The translations under genes and the position numbers were made by a program. DNA of 42,659 nucleotides. It comes from Polaromonas sp. AER18D-145. Its GTDB lineage: Bacteria; Pseudomonadota; Gammaproteobacteria; Burkholderiales; Burkholderiaceae_C. Positions within the stretch are counted from its first letter, which is position 1. Every line of letters begins with the position of its first letter. The notes under the pieces were generated by a model. It did not search any database. It saw only the letters and a list, made by a program, of their open reading frames with translations, and was not told where the DNA came from. This document shows positions 12,219 through 21,761 of the stretch, one piece after another. The stretch spans positions 1 through 42,659 of the forward strand of contig NZ_NBZV01000042.1 in NCBI RefSeq assembly GCF_002379095.1. The letters run 5' to 3'.

Positions 12219-13370
12219 ATGACATTGCACACGCCCAGCGCTTCCGGATCTGTATCTGCACCACGGCTTGCCGCTGCCCCGCTACTGGCGCTCGTCGCCG
12301 CGCTCCTCCTCTCGGGTTGCTCCTCGTTGAGCGAGTCCATGCAGGGCGACAAGGTCGATTACAAAAGCGCCGGCAAGGCGCCCTCGCTGGAGGTTCCTCC
12401 CGACCTGACGCAGCTGTCGCGCGATACACGTTACCTCGTGCCCGGCAGTTCCGTGACGGCCAGCGGCTTCCAGGTCGGCCAGACTACCCAGTCCGTGCCG
12501 ACGGCGGCCTTGACGGTCGGCGACGTGCGCATCGAGCGCGCGGGCACGCAACGCTGGCTGGTGGTTAACCGCCCGGCCGACAAGCTGTGGGGTCCGGTGC
12601 GCGAGTTCTGGCAGGAAAACGGTTTTCTGATCGCCACCGAGCAGGAAAACCTGGGCATCATGGAAACCGACTACGCGGAAAACCGCGCCAAGCTTCCACA
12701 GGACTTCATCCGCGCCACCCTGGGCAAGCTGCTCGACAGCCTGTACTCCACCGGCGAACGCGACAAGTTCCGCACCCGCCTGGAGCGCACGCCGACCGGC
12801 GGCACCGAGATCTACATCAGCCACCGCGGCATGGTGGAGGTGCTGACGGGCACGGTCAGGACACCGCAGAAAAGCGATGGCACGGTGTGGCAGCCACGCC
12901 CGGCCGATCCGGAACTGGAAGCAGAATTCCTGCGCCGCCTGATGGTCAAGCTCGGTGTCAGCCAGGAGCAGTCCAAGGCGCTGATCGCCACCGGCCCGGC
13001 GCGGCAGAGCGCGCGTGTCGCCAATGTCAACAACATGCCCGTGGTTCAGATCGACGAAGGTTTTGAGCGCGCCTGGCGCCGGGTCGGCCTGGCCCTGGAC
13101 CGCACCGGTTTCACCGTTGAAGACCGTGACCGTGCACAAGGCACTTATTTTGTGCGCTACGTCGAGCCTACCGGCGACAAGAAGGAACCCGGCTTCTTCA
13201 GCAAGCTCTTCAGCAGCTCCTCGGCGGGCCCGGCCCCCCTCAAATACCGGATCGCCGTGCGCAGCCAGGGCGAAGCGACCACCGTGTCCGTGCTCAACGC
13301 CCAGGGCAATCCCGAAGCATCGGCCAATGCCCAGCGCATCGTGCAGGTCATTGCCGACGACCTGAAATAA
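12219..13370 (+). CDS. bamC: Outer membrane assembly lipoprotein BamC (NlpB/DapX)
   Basis: This is a predicted component of the BAM complex that folds beta-barrel proteins into the outer membrane. The 383-residue precursor has a signal peptide with lipobox LLSGC (modified Cys34), then the unstructured N-terminal region and two helix-grip domains seen in BamC. Start ATG 12219 follows TAAGGAAA; a GTG directly before it is an alternative. The position immediately downstream of dapA supports the call, since E. coli bamC (nlpB) is also there. The sequence is divergent from enterobacterial BamC, as expected. Confidence 0.85.
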   Translation: MTLHTPSASGSVSAPRLAAAPLLALVAALLLSGCSSLSESMQGDKVDYKSAGKAPSLEVPPDLTQLSRDTRYLVPGSSVTASGFQVGQTTQSVPTAALTVGDVRIERAGTQRWLVVNRPADKLWGPVREFWQENGFLIATEQENLGIMETDYAENRAKLPQDFIRATLGKLLDSLYSTGERDKFRTRLERTPTGGTEIYISHRGMVEVLTGTVRTPQKSDGTVWQPRPADPELEAEFLRRLMVKLGVSQEQSKALIATGPARQSARVANVNNMPVVQIDEGFERAWRRVGLALDRTGFTVEDRDRAQGTYFVRYVEPTGDKKEPGFFSKLFSSSSAGPAPLKYRIAVRSQGEATTVSVLNAQGNPEASANAQRIVQVIADDLK

Positions 13371-13392
13371 GGCGTCGCGTGGAGCCTGGCCG

Positions 13393-14163
13393 GTGCTGAG
13401 GTTCAAAAGCCTGGGCAGCGGCAGCACAGGCAATGCCACGCTGGTAGAGGCGGCCGGGCTGCGGCCCAGGCGGCTGCTGGTCGATTGCGGGCTGGGATTG
13501 CGGCAGCTTTCTTTGCGGCTGGCCGAGGCTGGCTTGGCCGATGGCGACATCGACGCCATCTTCATCACCCACGAACACAGCGACCACATCGGCTGCGCGC
13601 GCCAGTTCGCGCGGCGCCACCGGGTCCCGGTCTGGATGAGCCGCGGCACCCAGGAAGGCATCGGCCTGCCCGACTTCGACGGGCTGCTTCACACCGCACG
13701 CGATGGGGAGGCAATTGACCTCGGCGAACTGCAGCTCATGCCGTTCACGGTTCCGCATGACGCGCGTGAGCCCTTGCAGCTCACCTGCACGGACGGCGCG
13801 TCCAAACTGGGGCTGCTGACCGACCTCGGTCACGCCACCGCCCACCTGCTGGCCCACCTCGCACACTGCGACGCCCTGTTACTCGAGTGCAACCATGACA
13901 GTGAGTTACTGGCCCAGTCGACCTACCCGCCTTTTCTCAAGCGGCGGGTAGGCGGCATGTATGGCCACCTGTCCAATGCTGCCGCGGGCGAGATTGCCCG
14001 CTCGGTCGCGCATGGCGGCCTCAGGCAGCTGGTGGCGGCCCATTTGAGCCAGCAGAACAATCGGCCGGAGCTGGCCCGGCAAGCCATGCAGGAGGCGCTG
14101 GGAAGCGCCACGGAAATCATGGTTGCAGACGCCGGAGCGGGAACGCACTGGCTGGACGTTTGA
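13393..14163 (+). CDS. MBL-fold metallohydrolase (YycJ/WalJ-like)
   Basis: The 256-residue protein is of the metallo-beta-lactamase superfamily with the zinc motif HEHSDH at 60-65, the opening LGSGSTGN typical of the YycJ/PhnP branch, and later LECNHD and GHLSN. Members have nuclease or phosphodiesterase activity; the substrate here is unknown. The start is GTG 13393, 23 bp after bamC, so it is probably co-transcribed with dapA-bamC. Confidence 0.85.
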   Translation: MLRFKSLGSGSTGNATLVEAAGLRPRRLLVDCGLGLRQLSLRLAEAGLADGDIDAIFITHEHSDHIGCARQFARRHRVPVWMSRGTQEGIGLPDFDGLLHTARDGEAIDLGELQLMPFTVPHDAREPLQLTCTDGASKLGLLTDLGHATAHLLAHLAHCDALLLECNHDSELLAQSTYPPFLKRRVGGMYGHLSNAAAGEIARSVAHGGLRQLVAAHLSQQNNRPELARQAMQEALGSATEIMVADAGAGTHWLDV

Positions 14164-14192
14164 TCCGCGCCCCCTGCGCACAGGACAGGCGT

Positions 14193-14217
14193 AAAAAAGC
14201 CGCCCGCAGGCGGCTTT
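14193..14217 (-). terminator. Rho-independent terminator of the small lipoprotein gene
   Basis: AAAGCCGCC (14196-14204) pairs perfectly with GGCGGCTTT (14209-14217) around loop CGCA. On the minus strand the stem is followed by a T run, placing it just after the lipoprotein stop; it may also stop plus-strand transcripts from bamC and the hydrolase. Confidence 0.8.
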
Positions 14218-14234
14218 CAGGCAAGCAGCAGGAA

Positions 14235-14441
14235 TTACTTCGCGGCGCTGGCAGGAGTCTGGGCTTCAGCAGGAACCGGTGCAGGCGTGACAGCTGCAGG
14301 TGCGGAAGCTGCCTCGGCAGGTGCGGGAGCAGGTGCTGGCGTGACAACGACAGGAGCAGGTGCAGCCGCTTCTTCTTTTTTACCGCAGGCAGCCAGAGCA
14401 ACCGCAGCGACGATGGCGGCCAAAACGAGGGACTTGTTCAT
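14235..14441 (-). CDS. Small Ala/Pro-rich lipoprotein
   Basis: This is a 68-residue predicted lipoprotein: signal peptide with LAAC and lipidated Cys19, a basic-acidic GKKEE start, then a low-complexity tail of Ala, Pro, Val and Glu. Such tails often span toward peptidoglycan or the outer membrane. Its role is unknown. The gene stands alone with its own terminator. AAGGA lies about 7 bases before the ATG on the minus strand. Confidence 0.75.
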   Translation of the reverse strand: MNKSLVLAAIVAAVALAACGKKEEAAAPAPVVVTPAPAPAPAEAASAPAAVTPAPVPAEAQTPASAAK

Positions 14442-14681
14442 ATCGAGATCCTTGATGAATGAGAGAGAGACAACTTATAAATCCGTCAAAAAAAAACCCA
14501 AACCTGACGATTCGAGTTTTCCGACGGGAGGGCGAGTGACGCGAGCTCAAACTGCCCTGAGAGCGAGTATATGCGGGTTTTCACCGCCGTAAAAACCCTC
14601 AATTCACAAAAAAGCAGCGAAAGACCGTAGCAAAACCGCCACTTTCGCCAGCATGGCACCCTGCGGTATCGCCCCGCGGCA
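14442..14681. other. Intergenic region between the unknown protein and the small lipoprotein
   Basis: No gene is seen. It should hold the lipoprotein promoter: on the minus strand a T9 tract runs into TTGACGGATTTATAAG, with TATAAG as a possible -10 but no well-spaced -35. GGGTTTT (14575-14581) can pair with AAAACCC (14592-14598), a weak stop signal for the upstream minus-strand gene. Confidence 0.4.
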
Positions 14682-15203
14682 TCAAATCCCCAAAGTGGTC
14701 GCCGGGAAGGCCGGACTGCTGCGCAGCAGCTTTTCCGTCAGCCTTTCCCTCAGTGCCACGCGCCGCGCAGCTTCGGATCCCGCCACACCGGTGCTGCGAA
14801 CCAGGTCCAGCCGCTCGAACACCCAGCCCGGGCTCCAGAAGGCACTGGGCAGGTCGCTGGCCGCCACCTGACCGCTGCCGCGACATTCAACAATGTGCGA
14901 CCAGGTTCGGCGCCAGGTCACAAACCGCGCGTGCCGGCGCGTCACTTCGTCATAGTTCTGGGCCAGCATGGTCAGTGTCCGGCCCGATGTTGACCACTCG
15001 TTGAGGGATTGCGCGACACTGCGCTCGCCCAGCGGCCAGTCCTCAAACGTGGCGTCGCAAAGAATGATTTCACGCCAGCCCTGCGCGGCCGCTGTTGCGA
15101 AGGCTTGCCGGACCAGCTCGGCGAATGCCGAGCGGCCCTCGAAGCGACCCTGCAGCAGTGCGGGCGAAGAAGTTGCGGGCGAAGGATGGGGATCGTTCAT
15201 CAT
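14682..15203 (-). CDS. Conserved hypothetical protein next to the JmjC/cupin oxygenase
   Basis: The 173-residue soluble protein starts at twin ATGs (15203 or 15200) after AAGGAG. No signal peptide or helix is visible. The middle (ALLQGRFEGRSAFAELVRQA and later ILCDATFEDWPLGERSV) has the look of a degenerate phospholipase-D-like or DUF7931-type fold, but I see no HKD motif and make no functional claim. It begins 42 bp downstream of the oxygenase stop in the same direction, so the two are probably one operon. Confidence 0.65.
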   Translation of the reverse strand: MMNDPHPSPATSSPALLQGRFEGRSAFAELVRQAFATAAAQGWREIILCDATFEDWPLGERSVAQSLNEWSTSGRTLTMLAQNYDEVTRRHARFVTWRRTWSHIVECRGSGQVAASDLPSAFWSPGWVFERLDLVRSTGVAGSEAARRVALRERLTEKLLRSSPAFPATTLGI

Positions 15204-15244
15204 CGGCTCCTTGAAGGCATGAAACTGCAGGTCTGGCGCGTGGT

Positions 15245-16423
15245 TCAGCAACCTTCCGGATGAGCCAGCCAGCCGGCCGCATGCCAGTCTGCCAGCAAGT
15301 CCAGCGCCGAAGGTCCCGCGCGGCGAAGGTCGACGGCAGAGAGCCGGCGCTGGTCGGCCAGGCGCCGCATCAGGGTCGCGTCGGCCCCCCTGGCGCGGTA
15401 GCTTTCTCCATTGATGAACACATGCTGCGCGTCGTACATCATGCGGGTGCGCGGATCCAGGCAGAGACCCTCGGCGCAGCGCGGGTCCCACCGTCCCGAC
15501 GGGTCGTCAAACCAGACCGAGGCCTTGGGCTCCGTCAGGCATTCACCGAGCGCACAGGCCAGCGCCAGCGGGTCTTCCAAGGCGTCATGCACCGCCTTTT
15601 GCGCAAACGCGAGCAGGCCTTCTGGCACAGCCGCGGGCGTTGGCGTTGCGGCCTGCGATGGATCGCGGTACAGGCCCTGGCTGAGGGCACCATCGTCCTC
15701 ATCATCATCGGCAAAGTCCGCCAGGCGCTGCAGCAGTTCACTCGCCAGCTCGGCGCGTTTGGGCGCTCGAAAACCAATGGAATACGTCATGCAGTCCTGC
15801 GCCTTGCCGTCCTCGTCCTGCGACGGCTCTGCCAGCCCGTCATGGGCATAACGTGGCGGCAGGTAAAGCATGTCGCCGGCCTCCAGCACAAACTCCTGCT
15901 CGGGCTCGAAGTTCTGCAGGATCTTCAGCGGCACACCTTCCTGCAGCGTCAGGTCTTTCTGCCGGCCTATCTTCCAGCGTCGGCGGCCGCTGGCCTGGAG
16001 CAGGAAAACGTCGTAACTGTCAAAGTGCGGGCCCACGCCGCCGCCCGGCGTGGCAAATGAAATCATCAGGTCATCGAGCCGGGCGTCGGGCACAAAGCGA
16101 AAGTGCTGCAGCAACTCATGGGCCCGGCGATCGTGCAGGTCCACGCCCTGCAACAGCAGGGTCCACTGCGGCCGGCTCAGGGCCGGCAGGCTGCGCGGCC
16201 CGAACGGGCCCTGCTTCATGCGCCAGCCGGTGGGCTGTTGCACCACGAGGCGCGACTCCACCTGTTTCTGCGCCGCGAGGTCGAACAGCGCCCTGCGGCT
16301 CAGCAAGGGCTTGAAACCGGGCATGGCCTGGCGCACCAGCAGGGGCTTTTTCTGCCAGTGGCGGCGCATGAATTGGGCCGGGGTCAGACCGGCGAGAAGG
16401 GCAAGGGGTTGATTGACATCCAT
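15245..16423 (-). CDS. JmjC/cupin ribosomal oxygenase (YcfD/RoxA-like)
   Basis: This is a 392-residue 2-oxoglutarate/Fe(II) oxygenase with the JmjC-type triad: His133 and Asp135 in PHFDSYDVF and the distal His194 in PPRYAHDG. The N-terminus (HWQKKPLLVRQAMPGF) and the C-terminal winged-helix-like region match the YcfD family, which hydroxylates an arginine of ribosomal protein L16. It is cytosolic. It is divergent from the slyD-like gene with only 14 bp between start codons, so any -35 must lie in the neighbour's coding sequence. No Shine-Dalgarno is visible. Confidence 0.88.
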   Translation of the reverse strand: MDVNQPLALLAGLTPAQFMRRHWQKKPLLVRQAMPGFKPLLSRRALFDLAAQKQVESRLVVQQPTGWRMKQGPFGPRSLPALSRPQWTLLLQGVDLHDRRAHELLQHFRFVPDARLDDLMISFATPGGGVGPHFDSYDVFLLQASGRRRWKIGRQKDLTLQEGVPLKILQNFEPEQEFVLEAGDMLYLPPRYAHDGLAEPSQDEDGKAQDCMTYSIGFRAPKRAELASELLQRLADFADDDEDDGALSQGLYRDPSQAATPTPAAVPEGLLAFAQKAVHDALEDPLALACALGECLTEPKASVWFDDPSGRWDPRCAEGLCLDPRTRMMYDAQHVFINGESYRARGADATLMRRLADQRRLSAVDLRRAGPSALDLLADWHAAGWLAHPEGC

Positions 16424-16437
16424 GGGACAATTGTCCG
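16424..16437. promoter_or_regulatory. 14-bp divergent spacer with symmetric -10-like palindrome
   Basis: The spacer contains the perfect palindrome GGACAATTGTCC (16425-16436). It places GACAAT exactly 6 bases before both ATGs, one on each strand. A TTGACA occurs at 16413-16418 but is badly spaced for the plus-strand hexamer. Use as a bidirectional promoter is inferred. Confidence 0.45.
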
Positions 16438-16962
16438 ATGAAAATCACCCCGCAATGCGTCGTTGCCCTGACTTGGACGCTGAAAGATACCCTGGGCGAA
16501 ATACTGGACGAGCTCGACGAGCCGGTGGAGTTTCTGCTGGGCGGCGATGACCTGCTCGCCAAAATCGAGGAAAGCCTGCAGAGCCATGAGGCGGGCGCCA
16601 GGATCGACCTGCATCTGGAGCCTGAAAACGCATTTGGCGACTACGACGAAAACCTGGTTTTTCTGGAAGCCCGCAAGCTGTTTCCGGCCGAACTCGAGGA
16701 AGGCCTGACCTTTGACGGCGCCGCCCTGCCCGCGGGCGTCAACCCCGACACGCCGCCGGATCGCATTTACACGGTGACGGAAATTTATCCCGAGCATGTC
16801 GTGCTCGATGGCAACCACCCGCTGGCCGGCATCGCGATCCGCCTGAGCCTGAAGATCGAGTCCGTGCGCGAGGCCTCTGAGGCGGAAATCGGCCAGGGCT
16901 CCATGGGGACCGGTTTTTTCAAGCTTGAATCACAAGCTCCCGGCAACAACACGCTGCATTAG
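16438..16962 (+). CDS. FKBP-type peptidyl-prolyl isomerase, SlyD-like
   Basis: The 174-residue protein has the FKBP half-domain with inserted IF (chaperone) domain: N-terminal MKITPQCVVALTWTL, GDYDENLV at the insertion border, and the hallmark LDGNHPLAG near residue 122. It catalyses proline isomerisation and assists folding in the cytoplasm. E. coli SlyD has a long His-rich metal-binding tail; this one has none, only a short polar tail. It is divergent from the ribosomal oxygenase. Confidence 0.88.
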   Translation: MKITPQCVVALTWTLKDTLGEILDELDEPVEFLLGGDDLLAKIEESLQSHEAGARIDLHLEPENAFGDYDENLVFLEARKLFPAELEEGLTFDGAALPAGVNPDTPPDRIYTVTEIYPEHVVLDGNHPLAGIAIRLSLKIESVREASEAEIGQGSMGTGFFKLESQAPGNNTLH

Positions 16963-16972
16963 AGCCGCCAAA

Positions 16973-17007
16973 TAAAAAAGCCGGCCTGCTCCGAAGAGCA
17001 GGCCGGC
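16973..17007 (-). terminator. Terminator downstream of the glycine-zipper lipoprotein
   Basis: A 12-bp perfect stem, GCCGGCCTGCTC (16980-16991) with GAGCAGGCCGGC (16996-17007), loop CGAA. On the minus strand it is followed by a T6 run. It sits between two convergent genes and may work for both. Confidence 0.85.
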
Positions 17008-17028
17008 CTGAACTGAGGCCGCCGTGGC

Positions 17029-17541
17029 TTAACGCATGCGGTACAGCTGGTTGTTTTCAATCTTGACGCGGTCGCCGATGCGCAGCTCGCCGTAAGACGG
17101 CACGTCATAAGCACGTGTACCACCGTTGTCCAGCTGGACAGAAACGCGGTAGGTTTCATTCACGGGCTGGGTGTTGCGATTCTTCTCGACGGCATTGCCG
17201 GCGACAGCACCGCCAACAGCGCCGAGCACGGTGGCTGCCGTGCGTCCGCTACCGCCGCCGATCTGGCTGCCCACGGCTGCACCGGCCACGCCGCCGATCA
17301 CGGCACCCAGACCAGAGGTCGTGGCCGGTTGTTGCGTACGCAGGACTTCTACATTGCTGACACGACCGTATTCAATGTAATTGCCCTGCGGGTTCTGTGC
17401 AGGGTAAGTCGATGCAGGATAGGTGGCAGCGGGGTAGGTGGAGGCCGGTGCTGGCTGGCTCATGGGCGCAGCGCAGGCGGCAAGCCCGGCGACAACCACC
17501 ACGGATGAAACGACTGAAATGAAACGGGAAGCTTGGCGCAT
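17029..17541 (-). CDS. Glycine-zipper 2TM domain lipoprotein
   Basis: This is a 170-residue predicted outer-membrane lipoprotein of the SlyB/Rickettsia 17-kDa-antigen type. The signal peptide ends in LAAC (Cys23). A Ser/Thr/Pro-rich linker with repeated TYPAS units follows, then the glycine zipper GAVIGGVAGAAVGSQIGGG with a second GAVGGAVAG, and a C-terminal beta segment ending NNQLYRMR. The start is ATG 17541, preceded by AGGAG. Such proteins are often stress-induced. It has its own terminator. Confidence 0.85.
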   Translation of the reverse strand: MRQASRFISVVSSVVVVAGLAACAAPMSQPAPASTYPAATYPASTYPAQNPQGNYIEYGRVSNVEVLRTQQPATTSGLGAVIGGVAGAAVGSQIGGGSGRTAATVLGAVGGAVAGNAVEKNRNTQPVNETYRVSVQLDNGGTRAYDVPSYGELRIGDRVKIENNQLYRMR

Positions 17542-17730
17542 GGAAATCTCCTGTGTGTGAACATTCAGAGGGCCCACCGCACCTGCCTTTGAAGGACAAG
17601 TTGCCTGAGGACCCTGCTGCATTGATTACACCCATGCCGCGCCGGTGGACGGGTGGGGTCCCAGGCTGTCCGGGCGTGGGAGCCCACTGCCGGCAGGTGT
17701 AGGAAAAGCCTGACGCTGCGGCTTCTCTGC

Positions 17731-18180
17731 TCAGGCCTTGCCGGTCGAGCCGTAGCCGCCTTCACCGCGCTGACTGGCTGCCGCGAAATCATCGACGACG
17801 TTGAACTCGGCCTGCACCACAGGCACGATCACCAGTTGGGCGATACGCTCCATGGGCGCGATCGTGAAGGCCACATCGCTGCGGTTCCAGGCGCTGACCA
17901 TGAGCTGGCCTTGGTAATCGCTGTCGATCAATCCGACCAGGTTGCCGAGGACGATGCCGTGTTTGTGCCCCAGCCCCGAACGCGGCAGGATCATGGCCGC
18001 GTAAGCGGGGTTGTGCAGATGGATCGCCAGGCCGGTGGGCACCAGCTGCCAGGCGTTGGGCTGCAGCGTCAGCGGCGCGTCCAGGCAGGCGCGCAGGTCC
18101 AGCCCGGCGCTGCCAGGCGTGGCGTAGGCGGGCAGGTTGCCGCGCAGGCGCTCGTCGATGATCTTGACGTCGATTTTCAT
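17731..18180 (-). CDS. dut: dUTP diphosphatase
   Basis: This enzyme converts dUTP to dUMP, keeping uracil out of DNA and supplying thymidylate synthesis. At 149 residues it carries the five trimeric-dUTPase motifs in order: [39 protein letters not shown] and the C-terminal arm GGYGSTG. Start ATG 18180 sits directly after the upstream stop codon. It follows coaBC and a membrane protein, as in many proteobacteria where coaBC and dut are adjacent. Confidence 0.95.
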   Translation of the reverse strand: MKIDVKIIDERLRGNLPAYATPGSAGLDLRACLDAPLTLQPNAWQLVPTGLAIHLHNPAYAAMILPRSGLGHKHGIVLGNLVGLIDSDYQGQLMVSAWNRSDVAFTIAPMERIAQLVIVPVVQAEFNVVDDFAAASQRGEGGYGSTGKA

Positions 18181-18181
18181 G

Positions 18182-18601
18182 TCACTTGCCTTGTTTGAAT
18201 TCTTTGGCGGCCTGTTCGCCCAGCGCACGCAAGCGCGCCTTGAGCAGCTCCGGCGAGTATTTTTTAAAGCGGTAAAACGCCCATGCGGCAAAAGCGATCA
18301 GCAGCGGCAGGGCCAGCATGCCGGCGCGCGGAATCACTGCGGAGACCAGCTGCAACACCATCCAGCCGACCAGCACCCATTTACCCACCGTCCACAAGGA
18401 CGGTCCGGCGGTCCGGCTCGACGCAGCGCCCCTGGCGGCTTCCTGGCGTGCCGGCGTGGCGGCCCCAGGCATCAGGCCGGCGCCCGGCTGCGCGTCGGCC
18501 TTCGCCTGCCTGGCAAGGACAGCTGCCGCCGCGGTGGCACTCAGCGTTTCCACATACCGGGCAAAGTCGCCATCGGGCGGGGTGTCGGAAGGCAGTTGCA
18601 T
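18182..18601 (-). CDS. Hypothetical membrane protein between coaBC and dut
   Basis: The 139-residue protein has an Ala-rich hydrophilic N-terminal half, then one or two transmembrane segments ([20 protein letters not shown] and [17 protein letters not shown]), and a basic C-terminal tail. I do not recognise a family. It is packed tightly between coaBC (6 bp) and dut (1 bp), so it is almost certainly co-transcribed and translationally coupled. Confidence 0.7.
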   Translation of the reverse strand: MQLPSDTPPDGDFARYVETLSATAAAAVLARQAKADAQPGAGLMPGAATPARQEAARGAASSRTAGPSLWTVGKWVLVGWMVLQLVSAVIPRAGMLALPLLIAFAAWAFYRFKKYSPELLKARLRALGEQAAKEFKQGK

Positions 18602-18607
18602 GCGGCC

Positions 18608-19864
18608 TCACCCTGCCCGCTTGATCCGGCTGGCGATCTCTGCCACCAGTTGCCGCGCCAGCGACAGCTTGGAGGCACGCGCCAGCTCCCGGCTGCCCTG
18701 CGCATCGACCAGCAGCAGGGCGTTGTCATCCCGGCCAAAAGTGGCCGGACCGATGTTGCCGACCAGCAGCGGCACGCCCTTGCGCTGGCGCTTGGCCTGC
18801 GCGTTGTCCGCGAGGTCGTGGCTCTCGGCGGCAAAACCAACGCAGAACAGCGCACCCGACACGCCACGCGGCGATTGCGCCAGCGTCGCCAGGATGTCAG
18901 GGTTCTCGGTAAAAGCCAGCTGGGGCGCCTGACCCGAGCCGTCTTTCTTGATCTTGCGCTCCGCGCTGCTCGCCGGCCGCCAGTCGGCCACCGCCGCAGT
19001 CGCTATGAAAACAGTAGCTGTTGGCACTTGCTGCATAACGGCTTCAAGCATGTTTTGTGCTGATTTGACGTCGATGCGCGTGACACCGCGTGGCGTGCTC
19101 AAGCTGACCGGCCCGGCCACCAGCGTGACCTGCGCGCCGGCCTCGCGCGCGGCGCGCGCCACGGCAAAACCCATCTTGCCGCTCGACAGGTTGGTGATGC
19201 CGCGCACAGGATCGATGGCCTCGTAAGTCGGGCCCGCCGTCACCAGCACGTGCTGGCCGGCCAGCACCCTGGGCGTGAAAAAGGCAATAATGTCTTCGAG
19301 CAGCTCGGGCGGCTCCAGCATGCGTCCGTCGCCGGTTTCGCCGCAGGCCTGGAATCCGCTGCCCACGCCGAGGATGGTCGCGCCATCGGCAGACAGCTGC
19401 GCCATGTTGCGCTGGGTCGCGGGATGGGCCCACATTTCACGGTTCATCGCCGGCGCGATCAGCAGCGGCACCGTGGCGATGGGCCGGGCCAGGCACATCA
19501 GACTGAGCAGGTCGTCGGCACGGCCATGCAGGAGCTTGGCCATGAAGTCGGCGCTACAGGGCGCGATCAGGATGGCGTCGGCTTCGCGGCTCAGGTTGAT
19601 GTGCGCCATGTTGTTGGCCTCACGGCTGTCCCACTGGCTGGTGTAGACCGGCCGGCCGCTGAGCGCCTGCAGCGTCACCGCCGTGATGAACTGCTCGGCG
19701 GCTTCGGTCATCACCACCTGCACGGTCGCGCCCTGCTTGATCATCGCGCGGCACAACTCCGCCGCCTTGTAGCAGGCAATGCCGCCCGACAGGCCCAGCA
19801 CGATGTGCCGGCCGGCCAGATCGCCGCCTGCTTCGATGGCTTCTTCATTTGCTTGCTTCGTCAT
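18608..19864 (-). CDS. coaBC: Bifunctional phosphopantothenoylcysteine decarboxylase / phosphopantothenate-cysteine ligase
   Basis: The protein carries out two steps of coenzyme A synthesis. The N-terminal CoaC flavoprotein domain shows GLSGGIACYKAAEL, the histidine in MAHINLSREA, PAMNREMW and the catalytic-loop cysteine FQACGETGDGRM. The C-terminal CoaB domain shows TAGPTYEAIDPVRGITN and SSGKMG. It is 418 residues from ATG 19864; an upstream in-frame ATG would add 22 residues. A GCTAT...GTAGC repeat (19002-19060) lies in the coding sequence at about residues 269-288, just before AAVADW, without breaking the frame. Confidence 0.95.
   Translation of the reverse strand: MTKQANEEAIEAGGDLAGRHIVLGLSGGIACYKAAELCRAMIKQGATVQVVMTEAAEQFITAVTLQALSGRPVYTSQWDSREANNMAHINLSREADAILIAPCSADFMAKLLHGRADDLLSLMCLARPIATVPLLIAPAMNREMWAHPATQRNMAQLSADGATILGVGSGFQACGETGDGRMLEPPELLEDIIAFFTPRVLAGQHVLVTAGPTYEAIDPVRGITNLSSGKMGFAVARAAREAGAQVTLVAGPVSLSTPRGVTRIDVKSAQNMLEAVMQQVPTATVFIATAAVADWRPASSAERKIKKDGSGQAPQLAFTENPDILATLAQSPRGVSGALFCVGFAAESHDLADNAQAKRQRKGVPLLVGNIGPATFGRDDNALLLVDAQGSRELARASKLSLARQLVAEIASRIKRAG
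19002..19060 (+). repeat. Short GCTAT/ATAGC dispersed repeat, copy d, inside coaBC
   Basis: GCTATGAAAACAGTAGCTG, then TTGGCACTTGCTGCATAACGG: this follows the family pattern (palindromic head, GC-rich middle, then a GGCTTCAAG-type tail). The head matches the copy at 34765 at 18 of 19 positions by eye. Confidence 0.55.
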
Positions 19865-19933
19865 GCCCCGCAATGTATCCCAGTTTGTCCGAGCCCTTGA
19901 CGGCGCGAACCGGGGCGGACGCGGACTCACCCG

Positions 19934-19939
19934 TATAAT
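19934..19939 (+). promoter_or_regulatory. Candidate pyrG -10 element
   Basis: A perfect TATAAT preceded by CCG, 41 bp before the pyrG ATG. At 17 bp upstream there is no good -35; a TTGACG lies 31 bp away, too far. Confidence 0.4.
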
Positions 19940-19956
19940 CCCCGTTTACCACCTAA

Positions 19957-21647
<1,691 letters not shown>

Positions 21648-21648
<1 letters not shown>

Positions 21649-21761
21649 TGAAGCTCTGTGGATTCGATATGACGGCCGCAGGGCTGGAGAGGGGCCCCGG
21701 CTCCGCCGGGGATCGCAACCCGAAGGCCGTCGCGCCCACGTCGCAAGAGGTGTCGGCATGA
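21648..21761 (+). CDS. 37-codon frame duplicating the KdsA N-terminus
   Basis: ATG overlaps the pyrG stop (TGATG) and the frame's own TGA overlaps the kdsA ATG (ATGA), so it is coupled on both sides. Residues 1-7 are MKLCGFD, identical to KdsA 1-7, yet the DNA differs at AAG/AAA, CTC/TTA, GGA/GGC and GAT/GAC, all synonymous. The remainder is Pro/Gly/Ala-rich with an internal CCCCGGC...GCCGGGG dyad and no recognisable fold. It may be a leader peptide, a duplication remnant or an insertion scar; expression is unproven. Confidence 0.4.
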
